55,847 nucleotides of DNA from Hallella mizrahii (GTDB taxonomy: Bacteria > Bacteroidota > Bacteroidia > Bacteroidales > Bacteroidaceae): the NCBI RefSeq assembly GCF_009695775.1, contig NZ_VUNG01000026.1:1-55847 (forward strand), given 5' to 3'. Positions within the stretch are counted from its first letter, which is position 1, and each line of letters opens with the position of its first letter. Below the pieces are notes generated by a model. That model ran no database searches, had not been told where the DNA came from, and saw only the letters and a program-made list of their open reading frames with translations. Of this stretch, positions 1 through 8,522 are shown one piece after another. The position numbers and the translations under genes were made by a program.

Positions 1-12
1 GTCAACCCCATT

Positions 13-122
<110 letters not shown>

Positions 123-135
123 TCTTTTAATACAA

Positions 136-219
136 GAGCCCTTGAAGACAGAAATGTTTTCAAGGGCTATTTTTTTGTACGTTTACATAAAGACAGCAAT
201 GTCTTCAAGGGCTCTTTTT
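136..219 (+). terminator. Tandem terminator of the rRNA operon with one shared 5' arm
   Basis: The arm at 137-146 pairs with 159-168 and is followed by a T-run (170-176). The same 5' arm, extended to 136-150, is also perfectly complementary over 15 bases to 200-214, which is followed by TTTTT (215-219). The segment from about 146 to 176 looks duplicated at about 189-219. Either hairpin would act as an intrinsic terminator for the rRNA transcript. Confidence 0.85.
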
Positions 220-278
220 GATATATAATATTTGGCAGTTCTCTTCGTTATCTTAATACTATGCAATGATTATTTCTT

Positions 279-839
279 ATGCTTACAATGTTTTCTTCAC
301 TACATAAGTTCGTGGTAAAACTTTTACGCATCCCTCGTACGAGGGGCTTTGGTGTGCAGTCGCCTTTTGCTTATAGATTTCTTCGTGATGTGATAACTGA
401 GCGATGGCCCTATTATGCTTACGATGATCTCAAATCATTGTCTAAAGGTGAAGAAGATAGAAAGATAGGACATCTGATGTTTCGCTTATCCAATTATTTT
501 GGATCGCATCAGTGGTACTTCGGTAGCGTAGATCTCTTACAAAGGTACAAAGCTTATGTTCTGGCCGGTTGTCATCATGCAAGTTGCGTGTCTACGTTGC
601 CGTGTACTGTAGAGATTGCTTTGTTATCCTCTGATGCCGCTATTGAAGAGACATTGCAGCATATATCTGATGACTCAGTTGTTATTCTTCAAGATTTTCG
701 TTCTGGTTCTCTTTCATATACAGATATCATGAGTATGTTTGATGTTGCAGGAGCTACAGTAATTTTTGATTTATACGATATGGGAATTTTCTTTTTTAAT
801 TCAAAGTTGCACCGTCATATTTATAAGGTTTACTATTAA
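279..839 (+). CDS. Methyltransferase-like conserved hypothetical protein, degenerate
   Basis: This is a 186-residue protein. Its N-terminal stretch (residues about 18-50: RIPRTRGFGVQSPFAYRF, then WPYYAYDDL) matches a family of Bacteroidetes proteins annotated as class I SAM-dependent methyltransferases, as I recall it. Those are usually about 240 residues and carry a glycine-rich SAM-binding loop. Here the loop is not recognisable: the equivalent region around residue 80 reads YFGSVDLLQR. The protein is short, Phe/Tyr-rich and its gene is more AT-rich than the T9SS genes downstream. It stands alone between the rRNA operon and the DUF2795 gene. It could be a decayed enzyme or a non-catalytic relative. 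The start may be the ATG at 279 or the one at 288; neither has a clear ribosome binding site. Confidence 0.6.
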   Translation: MLTMFSSLHKFVVKLLRIPRTRGFGVQSPFAYRFLRDVITERWPYYAYDDLKSLSKGEEDRKIGHLMFRLSNYFGSHQWYFGSVDLLQRYKAYVLAGCHHASCVSTLPCTVEIALLSSDAAIEETLQHISDDSVVILQDFRSGSLSYTDIMSMFDVAGATVIFDLYDMGIFFFNSKLHRHIYKVYY

Positions 840-917
840 AGAGTCGTTAATAAGCTCTCTCTTTGTATAAAAAACTATTATAATAAGGGCATGTGGCTAA
901 AAAAGTTAGTGAATAAT

Positions 918-948
918 TTGGTTTTTCGAATAATTTGCTTATTTTTGC
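918..948 (+). promoter_or_regulatory. Bacteroidetes-type promoter for the DUF2795 gene
   Basis: The -33 box TTTG is at 918-921 and the -7 box TATTTTTG at 941-948, with exactly 19 bases between. This is the consensus TTTG-N19-TAnnTTTG of the primary sigma factor in this phylum. Transcription should begin near 954, giving a leader of about 25 bases. Confidence 0.75.
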
Positions 949-979
949 GCCACAAAATAAATAACTAACGCTTAAGACT

Positions 980-1201
980 ATGTATTGGACACTAGATTTG
1001 GCTTCCAAGTTGGAGGATGCTCCATGGCCAGCCACAAAGGATGAGTTAATTGACTATGCTGTACGTTCTGGCGCTCCAGATGAAGTGATTCAGAATCTTC
1101 AAGAGATTGAGGATGAAGGAGATGTCTACGACAGTATAGAAGATTTATGGCCTGATTACCCAACAAAAGATGACTTTTTGTGGAATGAGGATGAATACTA
1201 A
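980..1201 (+). CDS. DUF2795 domain-containing small acidic protein
   Basis: This is a 73-residue acidic protein beginning MYWTLDLASKLEDAPWPATK. It contains the DUF2795 core (residues about 14-50: PATKDELIDYAVRSGAP, then a VIQNLQEIEDEG helix) and ends in a run of acidic and aromatic residues. The sequence is strongly conserved across Bacteroidales from memory, but no function is established. It is a stand-alone gene with its own consensus promoter 32 bases upstream and an intrinsic terminator just after it, so it is a monocistronic unit. The start is fixed by the conserved N-terminus and the promoter spacing. Confidence 0.85.
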   Translation: MYWTLDLASKLEDAPWPATKDELIDYAVRSGAPDEVIQNLQEIEDEGDVYDSIEDLWPDYPTKDDFLWNEDEY

Positions 1202-1233
1202 CGGGCAAAAAGACTTATGCCTCGCTTTTTGAA

Positions 1234-1260
1234 GCCGTTCCTTTTTGGGACGGCTTTTTT
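1234..1260 (+). terminator. Intrinsic terminator after the DUF2795 gene
   Basis: The stem GCCGTTCC (1234-1241) pairs with GGGACGGC (1247-1254) with one G-T pair, followed by six T. Its position rules out translation starts of the next gene upstream of about 1260. Confidence 0.85.
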
Positions 1261-1310
1261 ATGATAGGTCAAAGAAAACAATAAAGAGTGTTTTGACGCG
1301 TTATTTTTTT

Positions 1311-2243
1311 GTGAGAAAGAAGTTATATATCCTATTTGTTATGCTGTGGGGATGCGTCTGTATCTCCAGGGCTCAGTATGACCCATCTTTCAGTCATTAT
1401 TTTGATATGGAGGCTTCCTTCAATCCTGCAGCCATTGGTAAGCAGAGCAAGGTCAACGTCGTTGCAGCCTATGCACTGGATCTTGCAGGTTTTGAGCATA
1501 ATCCCCAGACAGCCTATCTCTCAGCTGACATGCCTTTCTATGCGTTGAAGACCTATCATGGCGTTGGTGTCCAGTTTCAAAATGATAAGCTTGGACTTTT
1601 CACTCATCAGAAGTTGGGCTTACAGTATGCTTTACGTACTCAACTCTTTGGCGGGCAGTTAGGGATCGGTGCTCAATTATCTTTTTTAAATGAAAGTTTC
1701 GATGCCTCCAAATTGGATGTGGAGGATGCCAATGATCCGGCTTTTGCTACAGCATCGGGAAATGGCATAGACCTGTCTGCTGGATTGTATTATCAACATC
1801 ACAACTGGTATACCGGCCTTTCTGTGCAGCACGCAACAGCCCCTTTAATCACGATGGGTGACCGTCAGGAATTGCAGATCGACCGTACCTATTATTTAAC
1901 CGGCGGATACAATATTCAATTCCGATCTCCGTTTTTATCATTGCGGACTTCTATGCTCGCCCGTACGGACGGTACGGCATATCGTGCAGATGTCACTGGT
2001 CGGTTGTTTTATCAAAACAATGGCAGAGTGCTCTATGGCGGTGTTGGCTACAGTCCTACGAATTCTGTGACGGTGCTGCTTGGTGGCTCCTTCCACGGCA
2101 TCGTAGTGGGTTACAGCTATGAGGTCTATACGTCATCGATCAGCATAGGCAATGGCAGCCATGAACTGTTTATAGGCTATCAGCATGATCTCAACCTGAC
2201 GAAGAAGGGACGCAACCTCCATAAGAGCGTGAGGATCCTCTGA
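1311..2243 (+). CDS. porP: PorP/SprF family type IX secretion membrane protein
   Basis: This outer membrane protein belongs to the PorP/SprF family (about 310 residues with the chosen start). The mature N-terminus, YDPSFSHYFDMEASFNPAAIG, is the family hallmark, and the rest is an aromatic-rich beta-barrel. I chose the GTG at 1311 because it yields a clean signal peptide: a basic RKK segment, a hydrophobic core LYILFVMLWG, and cleavage after SRA. The open frame runs back to 1245, but that part lies inside the upstream terminator. An ATG at 1341 is an alternative but would remove the basic n-region. In Flavobacterium and Porphyromonas the gene sits at the head of the gldKLMN operon, as here, and the protein is thought to anchor the machine or its cargo at the outer membrane. 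Confidence 0.9.
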   Translation: MRKKLYILFVMLWGCVCISRAQYDPSFSHYFDMEASFNPAAIGKQSKVNVVAAYALDLAGFEHNPQTAYLSADMPFYALKTYHGVGVQFQNDKLGLFTHQKLGLQYALRTQLFGGQLGIGAQLSFLNESFDASKLDVEDANDPAFATASGNGIDLSAGLYYQHHNWYTGLSVQHATAPLITMGDRQELQIDRTYYLTGGYNIQFRSPFLSLRTSMLARTDGTAYRADVTGRLFYQNNGRVLYGGVGYSPTNSVTVLLGGSFHGIVVGYSYEVYTSSISIGNGSHELFIGYQHDLNLTKKGRNLHKSVRIL

Positions 2244-2274
2244 TGTCGCAGTCATCCGAAAATATGAAATCAAG

Positions 2275-3723
2275 ATGAATATGAGAAGATATATCTTTAT
2301 ATTAGCAAGTGTCCTGACCTGCTCCCTGTTCTTGACAGGATGCTTCAGTGCCAAGTCAGCTTCATCGTCCGGTCGCGGTGGTGAAGTTGTCGGTGTTGGC
2401 GGTAAGGTCATGAACGAGCCTACGCCTTATGGTATGGTGCGTGTCAACCGTGGCTTCCTGAAGATGGGACTGAGCAAGCAGGACAGTCTTTGGGGCAAGT
2501 CCACGCCTACCAAGGATATCTCTGTGGATGGTTTTTGGATGGATCAGACCGAAATCACCAATTCACAGTATAAGCAGTTCCTTTATTGGGTACGTGACAG
2601 TATTCTGCGTACCCGTCTGGCTGATCCCTCTTATGGCGGTGACGAGTCCTATATGATCACAGAGGACAAGAACGGTGATCCCGTGACACCGCATCTCAAC
2701 TGGAACAAGCGTTTGCCGCGTAAGCCCAACGAAGACGAGCAGCGGGCTATAGAGAGCCTTTATGTCACCAATCCCGTGACGGGTGAGAAACTGCTCGACT
2801 GGAAGCAGATGAACTACAAGTATGAAGTCTACGACTACGTTACTGCCGCTTTGCGCCGCAACCGACTGAATCCGGCAGACCGTAATCTCAACACTGACGT
2901 CACTGTGGATCCGAACGAGGAGGTCATGATCAGTAAGGATACAGCCTATGTTGACGATGACGGAAATATCGTGCGGCAGACGATCAACCGTCCGCTGTCC
3001 GGACCTTGGGACTTCCTGAATACCTACATCGTGAATATCTATCCCGACACGACCTGTTGGGTGAATGATTTCCAGAACTCAGACAACGAGGTCTACCTTC
3101 GCAATTATTTCTCCAATCCGGCCTACAACGATTATCCAGTAGTCGGTGTGACCTGGGAGCAGGCCAATGCCTTCTGTGCCTGGCGTACCGATTACCTGCT
3201 CAAAGGCTTAGGCCCCGAGGCACGCTATGTTCAGCGTTACCGTCTGCCGACCGAGGCCGAATGGGAGTATGCGGCGCGTGGCAAGGACCAGAACGAATTC
3301 CCATGGGAAAACCAGGATGTGGTGAATGGCAACGGATGCTTCTATGCCAATTTCAAACCCGACCGTGGAAACTACACCAAGGACGGCAATCTGATCACAG
3401 CCAAGGTGGGCAGTTATTCCGCCAATTCCAATGGACTTTACGACATGGCAGGCAACGTTGCCGAATGGACCAGTACCGTCTACACCGAGGCTGGCGTGGA
3501 CGCAATGAATGATCTCAATCCACAGTTGCGCTATAATGCCGCAAAGGAAGATCCATATAAGTTGAAGAAGAAGAGTGTACGTGGCGGTTCATGGAAAGAT
3601 CCCGAGAGCTTCATCCGTTCGGCATGGCGCTCGTGGGAATATGAAAACCAGCCGCGCTCGTATATAGGTTTCCGTTGTGTCAGATCGTTGGCCAACTCCG
3701 TGACAGGTAAACAGAAAAGATAA
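2275..3723 (+). CDS. gldK: T9SS outer membrane lipoprotein GldK/PorK
   Basis: This 482-residue lipoprotein has a type II signal peptide ending in the lipobox LTGC (Cys23). It is followed by a formylglycine-generating-enzyme-like fold from about residue 50 to 475, seen in FWMDQTEITNSQYKQFLYW, YRLPTEAEWEYAARG, NGLYDMAGNVAEWTS and the final SYIGFRCVR. GldK forms the periplasmic ring of the type IX machine together with GldN, attached to the outer membrane. The FGE fold here is structural in known homologues. The gene follows porP by 31 bases and precedes gldL by 5, in the canonical order. M1 or M3 could be the start. Confidence 0.95.
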   Translation: MNMRRYIFILASVLTCSLFLTGCFSAKSASSSGRGGEVVGVGGKVMNEPTPYGMVRVNRGFLKMGLSKQDSLWGKSTPTKDISVDGFWMDQTEITNSQYKQFLYWVRDSILRTRLADPSYGGDESYMITEDKNGDPVTPHLNWNKRLPRKPNEDEQRAIESLYVTNPVTGEKLLDWKQMNYKYEVYDYVTAALRRNRLNPADRNLNTDVTVDPNEEVMISKDTAYVDDDGNIVRQTINRPLSGPWDFLNTYIVNIYPDTTCWVNDFQNSDNEVYLRNYFSNPAYNDYPVVGVTWEQANAFCAWRTDYLLKGLGPEARYVQRYRLPTEAEWEYAARGKDQNEFPWENQDVVNGNGCFYANFKPDRGNYTKDGNLITAKVGSYSANSNGLYDMAGNVAEWTSTVYTEAGVDAMNDLNPQLRYNAAKEDPYKLKKKSVRGGSWKDPESFIRSAWRSWEYENQPRSYIGFRCVRSLANSVTGKQKR

Positions 3724-3728
3724 GCATT

Positions 3729-4658
3729 ATGACAAAACATAGCAAATACAATTTGGTGTACCGCCTTCAGAAATGGATGGACACCGTAGATGGTCAGACC
3801 TTCCTTAACTATACTTATAGTTGGGGAGCTTCCATTGTCATTTTAGGTGCCCTTTTCAAGCTTACGCATTTACCGGGAGCCAACATCATGTTGTTTGTCG
3901 GTATGGGTACAGAGGTCTTTGTGTTCTTTATCTCAGCTTTCGACCGTCCTTTCGACAAGACAGCCGACGGCCGCGACATCCCTACGCACATGACCGAGGA
4001 GTATCTTGCCAGTGGACAGTTCTCTTATACCAAAGAGGAACAGAAGTCAGCTGTTGCGGAGGCTGATGCCCCCGTCCAAACCCCAAAGGCTGCCCAAAGT
4101 CAATCTGCCGTCTCTGTCCCTCCACAGTCATCTCCTTTGTATACTGCCTCATCTCAGTCAATGATACAACCTCAGGCGACAGTCAGAGCGCAGGTGGAAC
4201 CCCAGCCACAGACAGAGGCACAATCCCAGGCTCCCACAACGAAATCAAAGCCCCAGGAAGTGCCGGTCCAGCCTTTGTCTTCTCAGCCGCAGCCACACTT
4301 TGTGCCGCAGATGAGTGAGGAAGAAGCTAAGGCTTTGAATGAAGCTCAGGGCAACTATGTCGAGGAGCTTAAGGCACTGGTTGAGACGCTGAAGAAAGTC
4401 AATGAGCAAAGCGAGCGGCTGACGCGCGACAGTGAGGAGATGGAGAACCTCAACCGCACGCTGACAGGCATCAGCAAAGTCTATGAGATGCAGCTCAAAG
4501 GTGCCAGCCAGCAGATTGGCACTATCGACCAGATCAATGATCAGACACGCAAGATGGCACAGCAGATCGAGCAGCTCAATCAAATCTATGCTCGCATGAT
4601 CCAGGCTATGACAGTGAATATGAAGGCCGCCGCTCCTTTGCAGCAAGAACAACAATAA
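3729..4658 (+). CDS. gldL: T9SS inner membrane motor protein GldL/PorL
   Basis: This 309-residue protein has two membrane helices near residues 27-46 and 51-70. A glutamate (Glu62, in GMGTEVFVFF) lies in the second helix, at the place of the proton-conducting acidic residue known in GldL. The middle (about 100-200) is a low-complexity Pro/Gln/Ser-rich linker that is longer than usual. A coiled coil follows at about 205-300 (EELKALVETLKKVNEQSERL). GldL forms the pentameric stator around the GldM dimer and uses the proton gradient to drive secretion. The gene is 3 bases before gldM. Confidence 0.95.
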   Translation: MTKHSKYNLVYRLQKWMDTVDGQTFLNYTYSWGASIVILGALFKLTHLPGANIMLFVGMGTEVFVFFISAFDRPFDKTADGRDIPTHMTEEYLASGQFSYTKEEQKSAVAEADAPVQTPKAAQSQSAVSVPPQSSPLYTASSQSMIQPQATVRAQVEPQPQTEAQSQAPTTKSKPQEVPVQPLSSQPQPHFVPQMSEEEAKALNEAQGNYVEELKALVETLKKVNEQSERLTRDSEEMENLNRTLTGISKVYEMQLKGASQQIGTIDQINDQTRKMAQQIEQLNQIYARMIQAMTVNMKAAAPLQQEQQ

Positions 4659-4661
4659 ACT

Positions 4662-6218
4662 ATGGCAATCAAGAAAAGACCGGTTTCTCCCCGTCAGAAG
4701 ATGATCAACTTGATGTATATCGTCTTGTTGGCCATGCTTGCCTTGAACATCTCTACCGAGGTGCTCAACGGCTTTTCCGTTGTCGAGGAGAGTCTCAACC
4801 GCACTACTGCCAACGCCTCTTCGGAGAACGAAGCCATCTATGGCGACTTCCGCCATCAGATGGAAGCCAATCCCGAAAAGGTTCGCGAATGGTTTGAGAA
4901 AGCCACTCATGTGAAAAACATGAGTGACTCGCTCTATAACTTCGCGCAGCAGCTCAAGGAAGAAATCGTGCGCAAAGCCGATGGAGCTGACGGCAACGTC
5001 CACAATATCAAGAACGACGACAATATCGATGCCGCAGGCGAGGTGATGTTGGCTCCTATCACCGGCAAGGGCAAAAAGCTCTTTCAAGCCATCAATGCCT
5101 ATCGCGAGAACATTCTGCAATATGTCACCGATCCGCGTCAGCGCAAAATCATATCCAGCAACCTTTCCACCAAAGTGCCGCGCAAGCCCAACACCCTTGG
5201 CAAGAACTGGCAGGAATACATGTTTGAGAACATGCCGGTGGCAGCCGCTGTGACGCTACTCTCCAAATTACAGAACGATGTGCGCTATGCCGAAGGCGAG
5301 GTACTCCATACACTTGTGTCAAATATCGACATGAAGGATATCCGTGTCAACAAGCTCAGTGCTTTCGTAGTGCCGGAGAAGACCACGCTCTATCCCGGTG
5401 AGCGCTTCTCTGCCAACATAGTCATGGCGGCGGTCGACACGACCCAGCAGCCCGAGATCTATGTCAACGGTTCCCGGGTGAATACGCGCAACGGACAATA
5501 CAGCTTCACAGCAGGAGGTGTCGGCGAGCATCAGTTCAGCGGTTACATTCTCATGCACAACACCAAGGGCGACGTGCTGCGGCGTAACTTCCTGCAAAAG
5601 TACACGGTCATTCCCGTGCCGGGAGGCGCTACGATTGCTGCCGACTTGATGAATGTGCTCTATGCAGGCTATAAAAATCCGATGAGCGTCAGTGTACCGG
5701 GCGTACCTCAAAATGCCGTTTCTTTGAGCATGACGGGTGGCAGCCTGTCAATGGTTGGGCCAGGCCGCTATGTCGCCGTGCCGTCAGCTGTGGGGCATGA
5801 TGTCACCTTCCATGTCTCTGCGCGCGACGGCAAGCAGGTGCGTTCCTTCCCTCCCTTCACGTTTCATGTTCGCAAGTTGCCCGATCCAACGGCCTATCTC
5901 TCTGTTGGCACAGACCGTTTTAAAGGTGGTTGGCTGATGAAGGGCAGCCTGATGGGTGCCCATCAGCTCAATGCCGCCATTGATGATGGCATCCTGGACA
6001 TACAGTTCCGGGTGGTAAGCTTCTCTACTGTGTTCTATGACAACATGGGCAATGCCGTGCAGATGACCACTTCCGGAGCCTCGTTCAGCGACCGCATGCG
6101 CGAGCAGTTCCGTCATCTGTCACATGGCCGCCGCTTTTATATCACGGAGATCAAGGCCGTCGGTCCTGACGGCATCACGCGCAGTCTGCCCGGTGCCATG
6201 GAGGTGAAGGTGAGATAA
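4662..6218 (+). CDS. gldM: T9SS motor/periplasmic shaft protein GldM/PorM
   Basis: This 518-residue protein begins MAIKKRPVSPRQKMINLMYI and has a single N-terminal membrane helix (about residues 14-34, LMYIVLLAMLALNI). Four periplasmic domains follow, rich in beta-strands, as in known GldM. The helix inserts in the GldL ring, and the periplasmic part is thought to transmit rotation to the GldK-GldN ring. Length and order match the family. It lies between gldL (3-base gap) and gldN (37-base gap) in one operon. Confidence 0.95.
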   Translation: MAIKKRPVSPRQKMINLMYIVLLAMLALNISTEVLNGFSVVEESLNRTTANASSENEAIYGDFRHQMEANPEKVREWFEKATHVKNMSDSLYNFAQQLKEEIVRKADGADGNVHNIKNDDNIDAAGEVMLAPITGKGKKLFQAINAYRENILQYVTDPRQRKIISSNLSTKVPRKPNTLGKNWQEYMFENMPVAAAVTLLSKLQNDVRYAEGEVLHTLVSNIDMKDIRVNKLSAFVVPEKTTLYPGERFSANIVMAAVDTTQQPEIYVNGSRVNTRNGQYSFTAGGVGEHQFSGYILMHNTKGDVLRRNFLQKYTVIPVPGGATIAADLMNVLYAGYKNPMSVSVPGVPQNAVSLSMTGGSLSMVGPGRYVAVPSAVGHDVTFHVSARDGKQVRSFPPFTFHVRKLPDPTAYLSVGTDRFKGGWLMKGSLMGAHQLNAAIDDGILDIQFRVVSFSTVFYDNMGNAVQMTTSGASFSDRMREQFRHLSHGRRFYITEIKAVGPDGITRSLPGAMEVKVR

Positions 6219-6255
6219 ACATATTTCAGACAGTATACAAAGACAGATAGATCCA

Positions 6256-7317
6256 ATGAAAGAGTTGATGAAAAAGATATTCTTCCTGATGCTCGTTGTC
6301 CTCTTTTCGCAGGGGATGGCAGCACAGCCTAAGGCGCGCCGCGCTGAGCAACAAGCAGCCACGGCACAGAAGTCCAATGCCAACAACATGACGGTGCGGG
6401 CGCAGATTTCCTTTCCCACCGAGCAGAAGATGAACGAGGACGTGGTATGGCGCCGTGATGTCTACCGCGAGATCAAGTTGGAGGACGAGGCCAACTCGGG
6501 TCTCTATTATCCCACGGAGCCTTTAGGCACGCAGATGAATCTCTTCACCTATATCTTTAAACTCGTCATGGCAGGTCCGCGTCATGGCGGTATTGCCGCC
6601 TACGCTTACGATGTCAATACGGGCAACGAGCGCTTCGACGAAAGTGTGCGTATCCAGCCGTTGAAGTTTCTCGACGACTACCACATCTTCTATGAGCGTA
6701 CAGACCGTGGTGTGCATATCGACGACAGCGACATTCCCTCGGCTCAGGTCAAAAGCTATTATATTAAGGAGAGCTCCTATTACGACCAGAACACAGCCAC
6801 TTTCCATACCAAGGTCCTGGCACTCTGTCCGGTGATGTACCGTGAGGACGACTTCGGCGATGGCGCTACCAAATACCCGCTGTTTTGGATACGTTATGAC
6901 GACCTTGCCCCCTATTTGGCCAAGCAGACGATCATGACGAGCAACCTCAACAATGCGGCCACGATGAGCCTTGAGGATTATTTTGCCACCAACAGCTATC
7001 GTGGCAAGATCTATAAGACTACCAACATGCTTGGCAAGACCCTGGCGCAGATTGCCGGTGGCGACTCGGTGAAACTTACCAAGGAGCAGTTGCGCATCGA
7101 CAAAGAGATAGAGGCTTTTGAAACGCATATCTGGGGTGATCCGGCCAAGCGCGATTCGCTGGACAGCATTGCCAAACTCTCAGGGAAAGGAAAGATCAAA
7201 GTTAAGAGCACAAAGCCTCGTAGCCGTCGCTCTTCCGTTCGTACAAAGCCGCTTCCCTCCAGTTCTGCCACACCTGGCGGTCAGGCTCGTGTGACAGTTC
7301 GTCGTCAGCGTCATTAA
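6256..7317 (+). CDS. gldN: T9SS periplasmic ring protein GldN/PorN
   Basis: This 353-residue protein has a signal peptide (residues 1-23, KKIFFLMLVVLFSQGMAA). The GldN domain covers about residues 60-310, including WRRDVYREIKLEDEANSGLY and YPTEPLGTQMNLFTYIFKLV. The C-terminal tail (about 310-353) is basic and rich in Arg, Lys, Ser and Pro. GldN forms the outer-membrane-associated ring with GldK. It is the last T9SS gene of the operon here; no gliding genes (gldJ, sprA) are in the window. Confidence 0.93.
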   Translation: MKELMKKIFFLMLVVLFSQGMAAQPKARRAEQQAATAQKSNANNMTVRAQISFPTEQKMNEDVVWRRDVYREIKLEDEANSGLYYPTEPLGTQMNLFTYIFKLVMAGPRHGGIAAYAYDVNTGNERFDESVRIQPLKFLDDYHIFYERTDRGVHIDDSDIPSAQVKSYYIKESSYYDQNTATFHTKVLALCPVMYREDDFGDGATKYPLFWIRYDDLAPYLAKQTIMTSNLNNAATMSLEDYFATNSYRGKIYKTTNMLGKTLAQIAGGDSVKLTKEQLRIDKEIEAFETHIWGDPAKRDSLDSIAKLSGKGKIKVKSTKPRSRRSSVRTKPLPSSSATPGGQARVTVRRQRH

Positions 7318-7347
7318 ATCATTGGATAACATTATAGCACTATAAAG

Positions 7348-7980
7348 ATGAAAAAAGTAATAACAATGTTCGTGCTTGCTGCCGGCATGTTGCTCACCGC
7401 TACATCGGCTCAGGCAAAAATCGATTTTGGTGTGAAGGGTGGCTTGAATGTCACCAACATGTCTTTGTCAAGCGACGTCTTGGATGCTTCCAACCGTGCA
7501 GGTTTCTTCTTTGGTCCTACCGTGAAGTTCACCCTGCCTATCGTTGGTTTGGGAGTAGATGCCAGCGCGCTTTATGACCAGCGCTCTGCCAAGGTGGAGA
7601 ATGCGGGTGAAGAGGACAAGACGATCAAGCAGCAGCAGATCGCCATCCCCGTCAACCTCCGCTATGGTTTTGGTCTGGGCGACCTGGCCAGTCTCTACTT
7701 CTTTGGCGGTCCGCAGTGGGGCATCAATGTTGGCGACAAGAACTTCAGTTGGTCCAAAGCGTCTAACTATGAGTTCCGCAAGTCCAATTTCAGCGTCAAC
7801 CTTGGTGCCGGTCTGATGCTTGCCTCCCATCTGCAGTTGTCAGCCAACTACAACATTGCTTGTGGCAAGACTGCCGATGTGTCGTGGTCCTCTGCTGTTT
7901 CGACAGTGTCGGACCAGGTTGTCAGCAAGTCCAAAAGCCGCAACAACAGCTGGCAGGTCAGTCTGGCTTATTATTTCTAA
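7348..7980 (+). CDS. Outer membrane beta-barrel protein, porin-like family
   Basis: This 210-residue protein has a signal peptide (residues 1-23, ending SAQA). An eight-stranded type beta-barrel follows, of the OMP_b-brl_2 kind: IDFGVKGGLNVTNMSL opens it, and WQVSLAYYF ends with the terminal aromatic needed for BAM-dependent assembly. The function is unknown; such proteins are often annotated PorT-like or porin family. It lies 30 bases after gldN on the same strand with no terminator between, so it may be transcribed with the T9SS operon, and a terminator follows. A role in T9SS is possible but unproven. Confidence 0.85.
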   Translation: MKKVITMFVLAAGMLLTATSAQAKIDFGVKGGLNVTNMSLSSDVLDASNRAGFFFGPTVKFTLPIVGLGVDASALYDQRSAKVENAGEEDKTIKQQQIAIPVNLRYGFGLGDLASLYFFGGPQWGINVGDKNFSWSKASNYEFRKSNFSVNLGAGLMLASHLQLSANYNIACGKTADVSWSSAVSTVSDQVVSKSKSRNNSWQVSLAYYF

Positions 7981-8029
7981 GAGAGGCCAGCCTGTTCCCA
8001 GATTATCGATCATACGATAAAACCATAAG

Positions 8030-8060
8030 AGGCGATAGCAAAACTGCTGTCGCCTTTTTT
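8030..8060 (+). terminator. Intrinsic terminator at the end of the T9SS region
   Basis: The stem AGGCGATAGC (8030-8039) pairs with GCTGTCGCCT (8046-8055) with one G-T pair, followed by a T-run. It closes the gldKLMN plus beta-barrel transcription unit. Confidence 0.85.
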
Positions 8061-8204
8061 ATAGCCTTGTAATTCCACTTTCTCTGATGTGGAATGATTG
8101 TGAACTCAAAACTGTCGTGTTGCTCTCTATACATGGCCCTGTGTTGAGTTCCTTTTTGTCTGTTGGGAGTAAATTGCTTGTCAAGACAGGAGCGGCAAAA
8201 CTGC

Positions 8205-8522
8205 TCAGTCCATGTGGAACAGCTCTTCTATAGGAATGGTGACGGGAGAGTTGTCTGGGTTGACCTCCATGATGTCGGCCATCATGTCCCACCATTTCTG
8301 TGTGATGGGATCTACGTCGGTGGTGTCCTGACTGTTGGTGTCCTTGCTGCATTCCTGGTAAGCGAAGAGAAAGTTGGTCTCCTTGTCCCAGAAGATGCTG
8401 TAGTTGCTCACACCGGCTTCCTTGATCATCTGTTTCAGTTCCGGCCAGATGGCGGCATGACGTTTGGCGTACTCTTTTTCACAACCGGGTTTCAGGTACA
8501 TCTTAAATGCGAATCTTTTCAT
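8205..8522 (-). CDS. rhaM: L-rhamnose mutarotase
   Basis: This is a 105-residue protein of the RhaM/DUF718 family, close to the usual 104. It starts MKRFAFKMYLKPGCEKEYAK and carries RHAAIWPELKQMIKEAGVSNYSIF, including the His and Tyr of the sugar site, and ends with VNPDNSP and a short tail. It interconverts the alpha and beta anomers of L-rhamnose, feeding rhamnose isomerase. I chose the ATG at 8522 because it gives the family's N-terminus; the open frame extends to 8621 but the added residues are not conserved. No rhaBAD genes are adjacent. A possible -7 element (TATTTTTG, minus strand 8668-8661) lies 138 bases upstream. Confidence 0.9.
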   Translation of the reverse strand: MKRFAFKMYLKPGCEKEYAKRHAAIWPELKQMIKEAGVSNYSIFWDKETNFLFAYQECSKDTNSQDTTDVDPITQKWWDMMADIMEVNPDNSPVTIPIEELFHMD

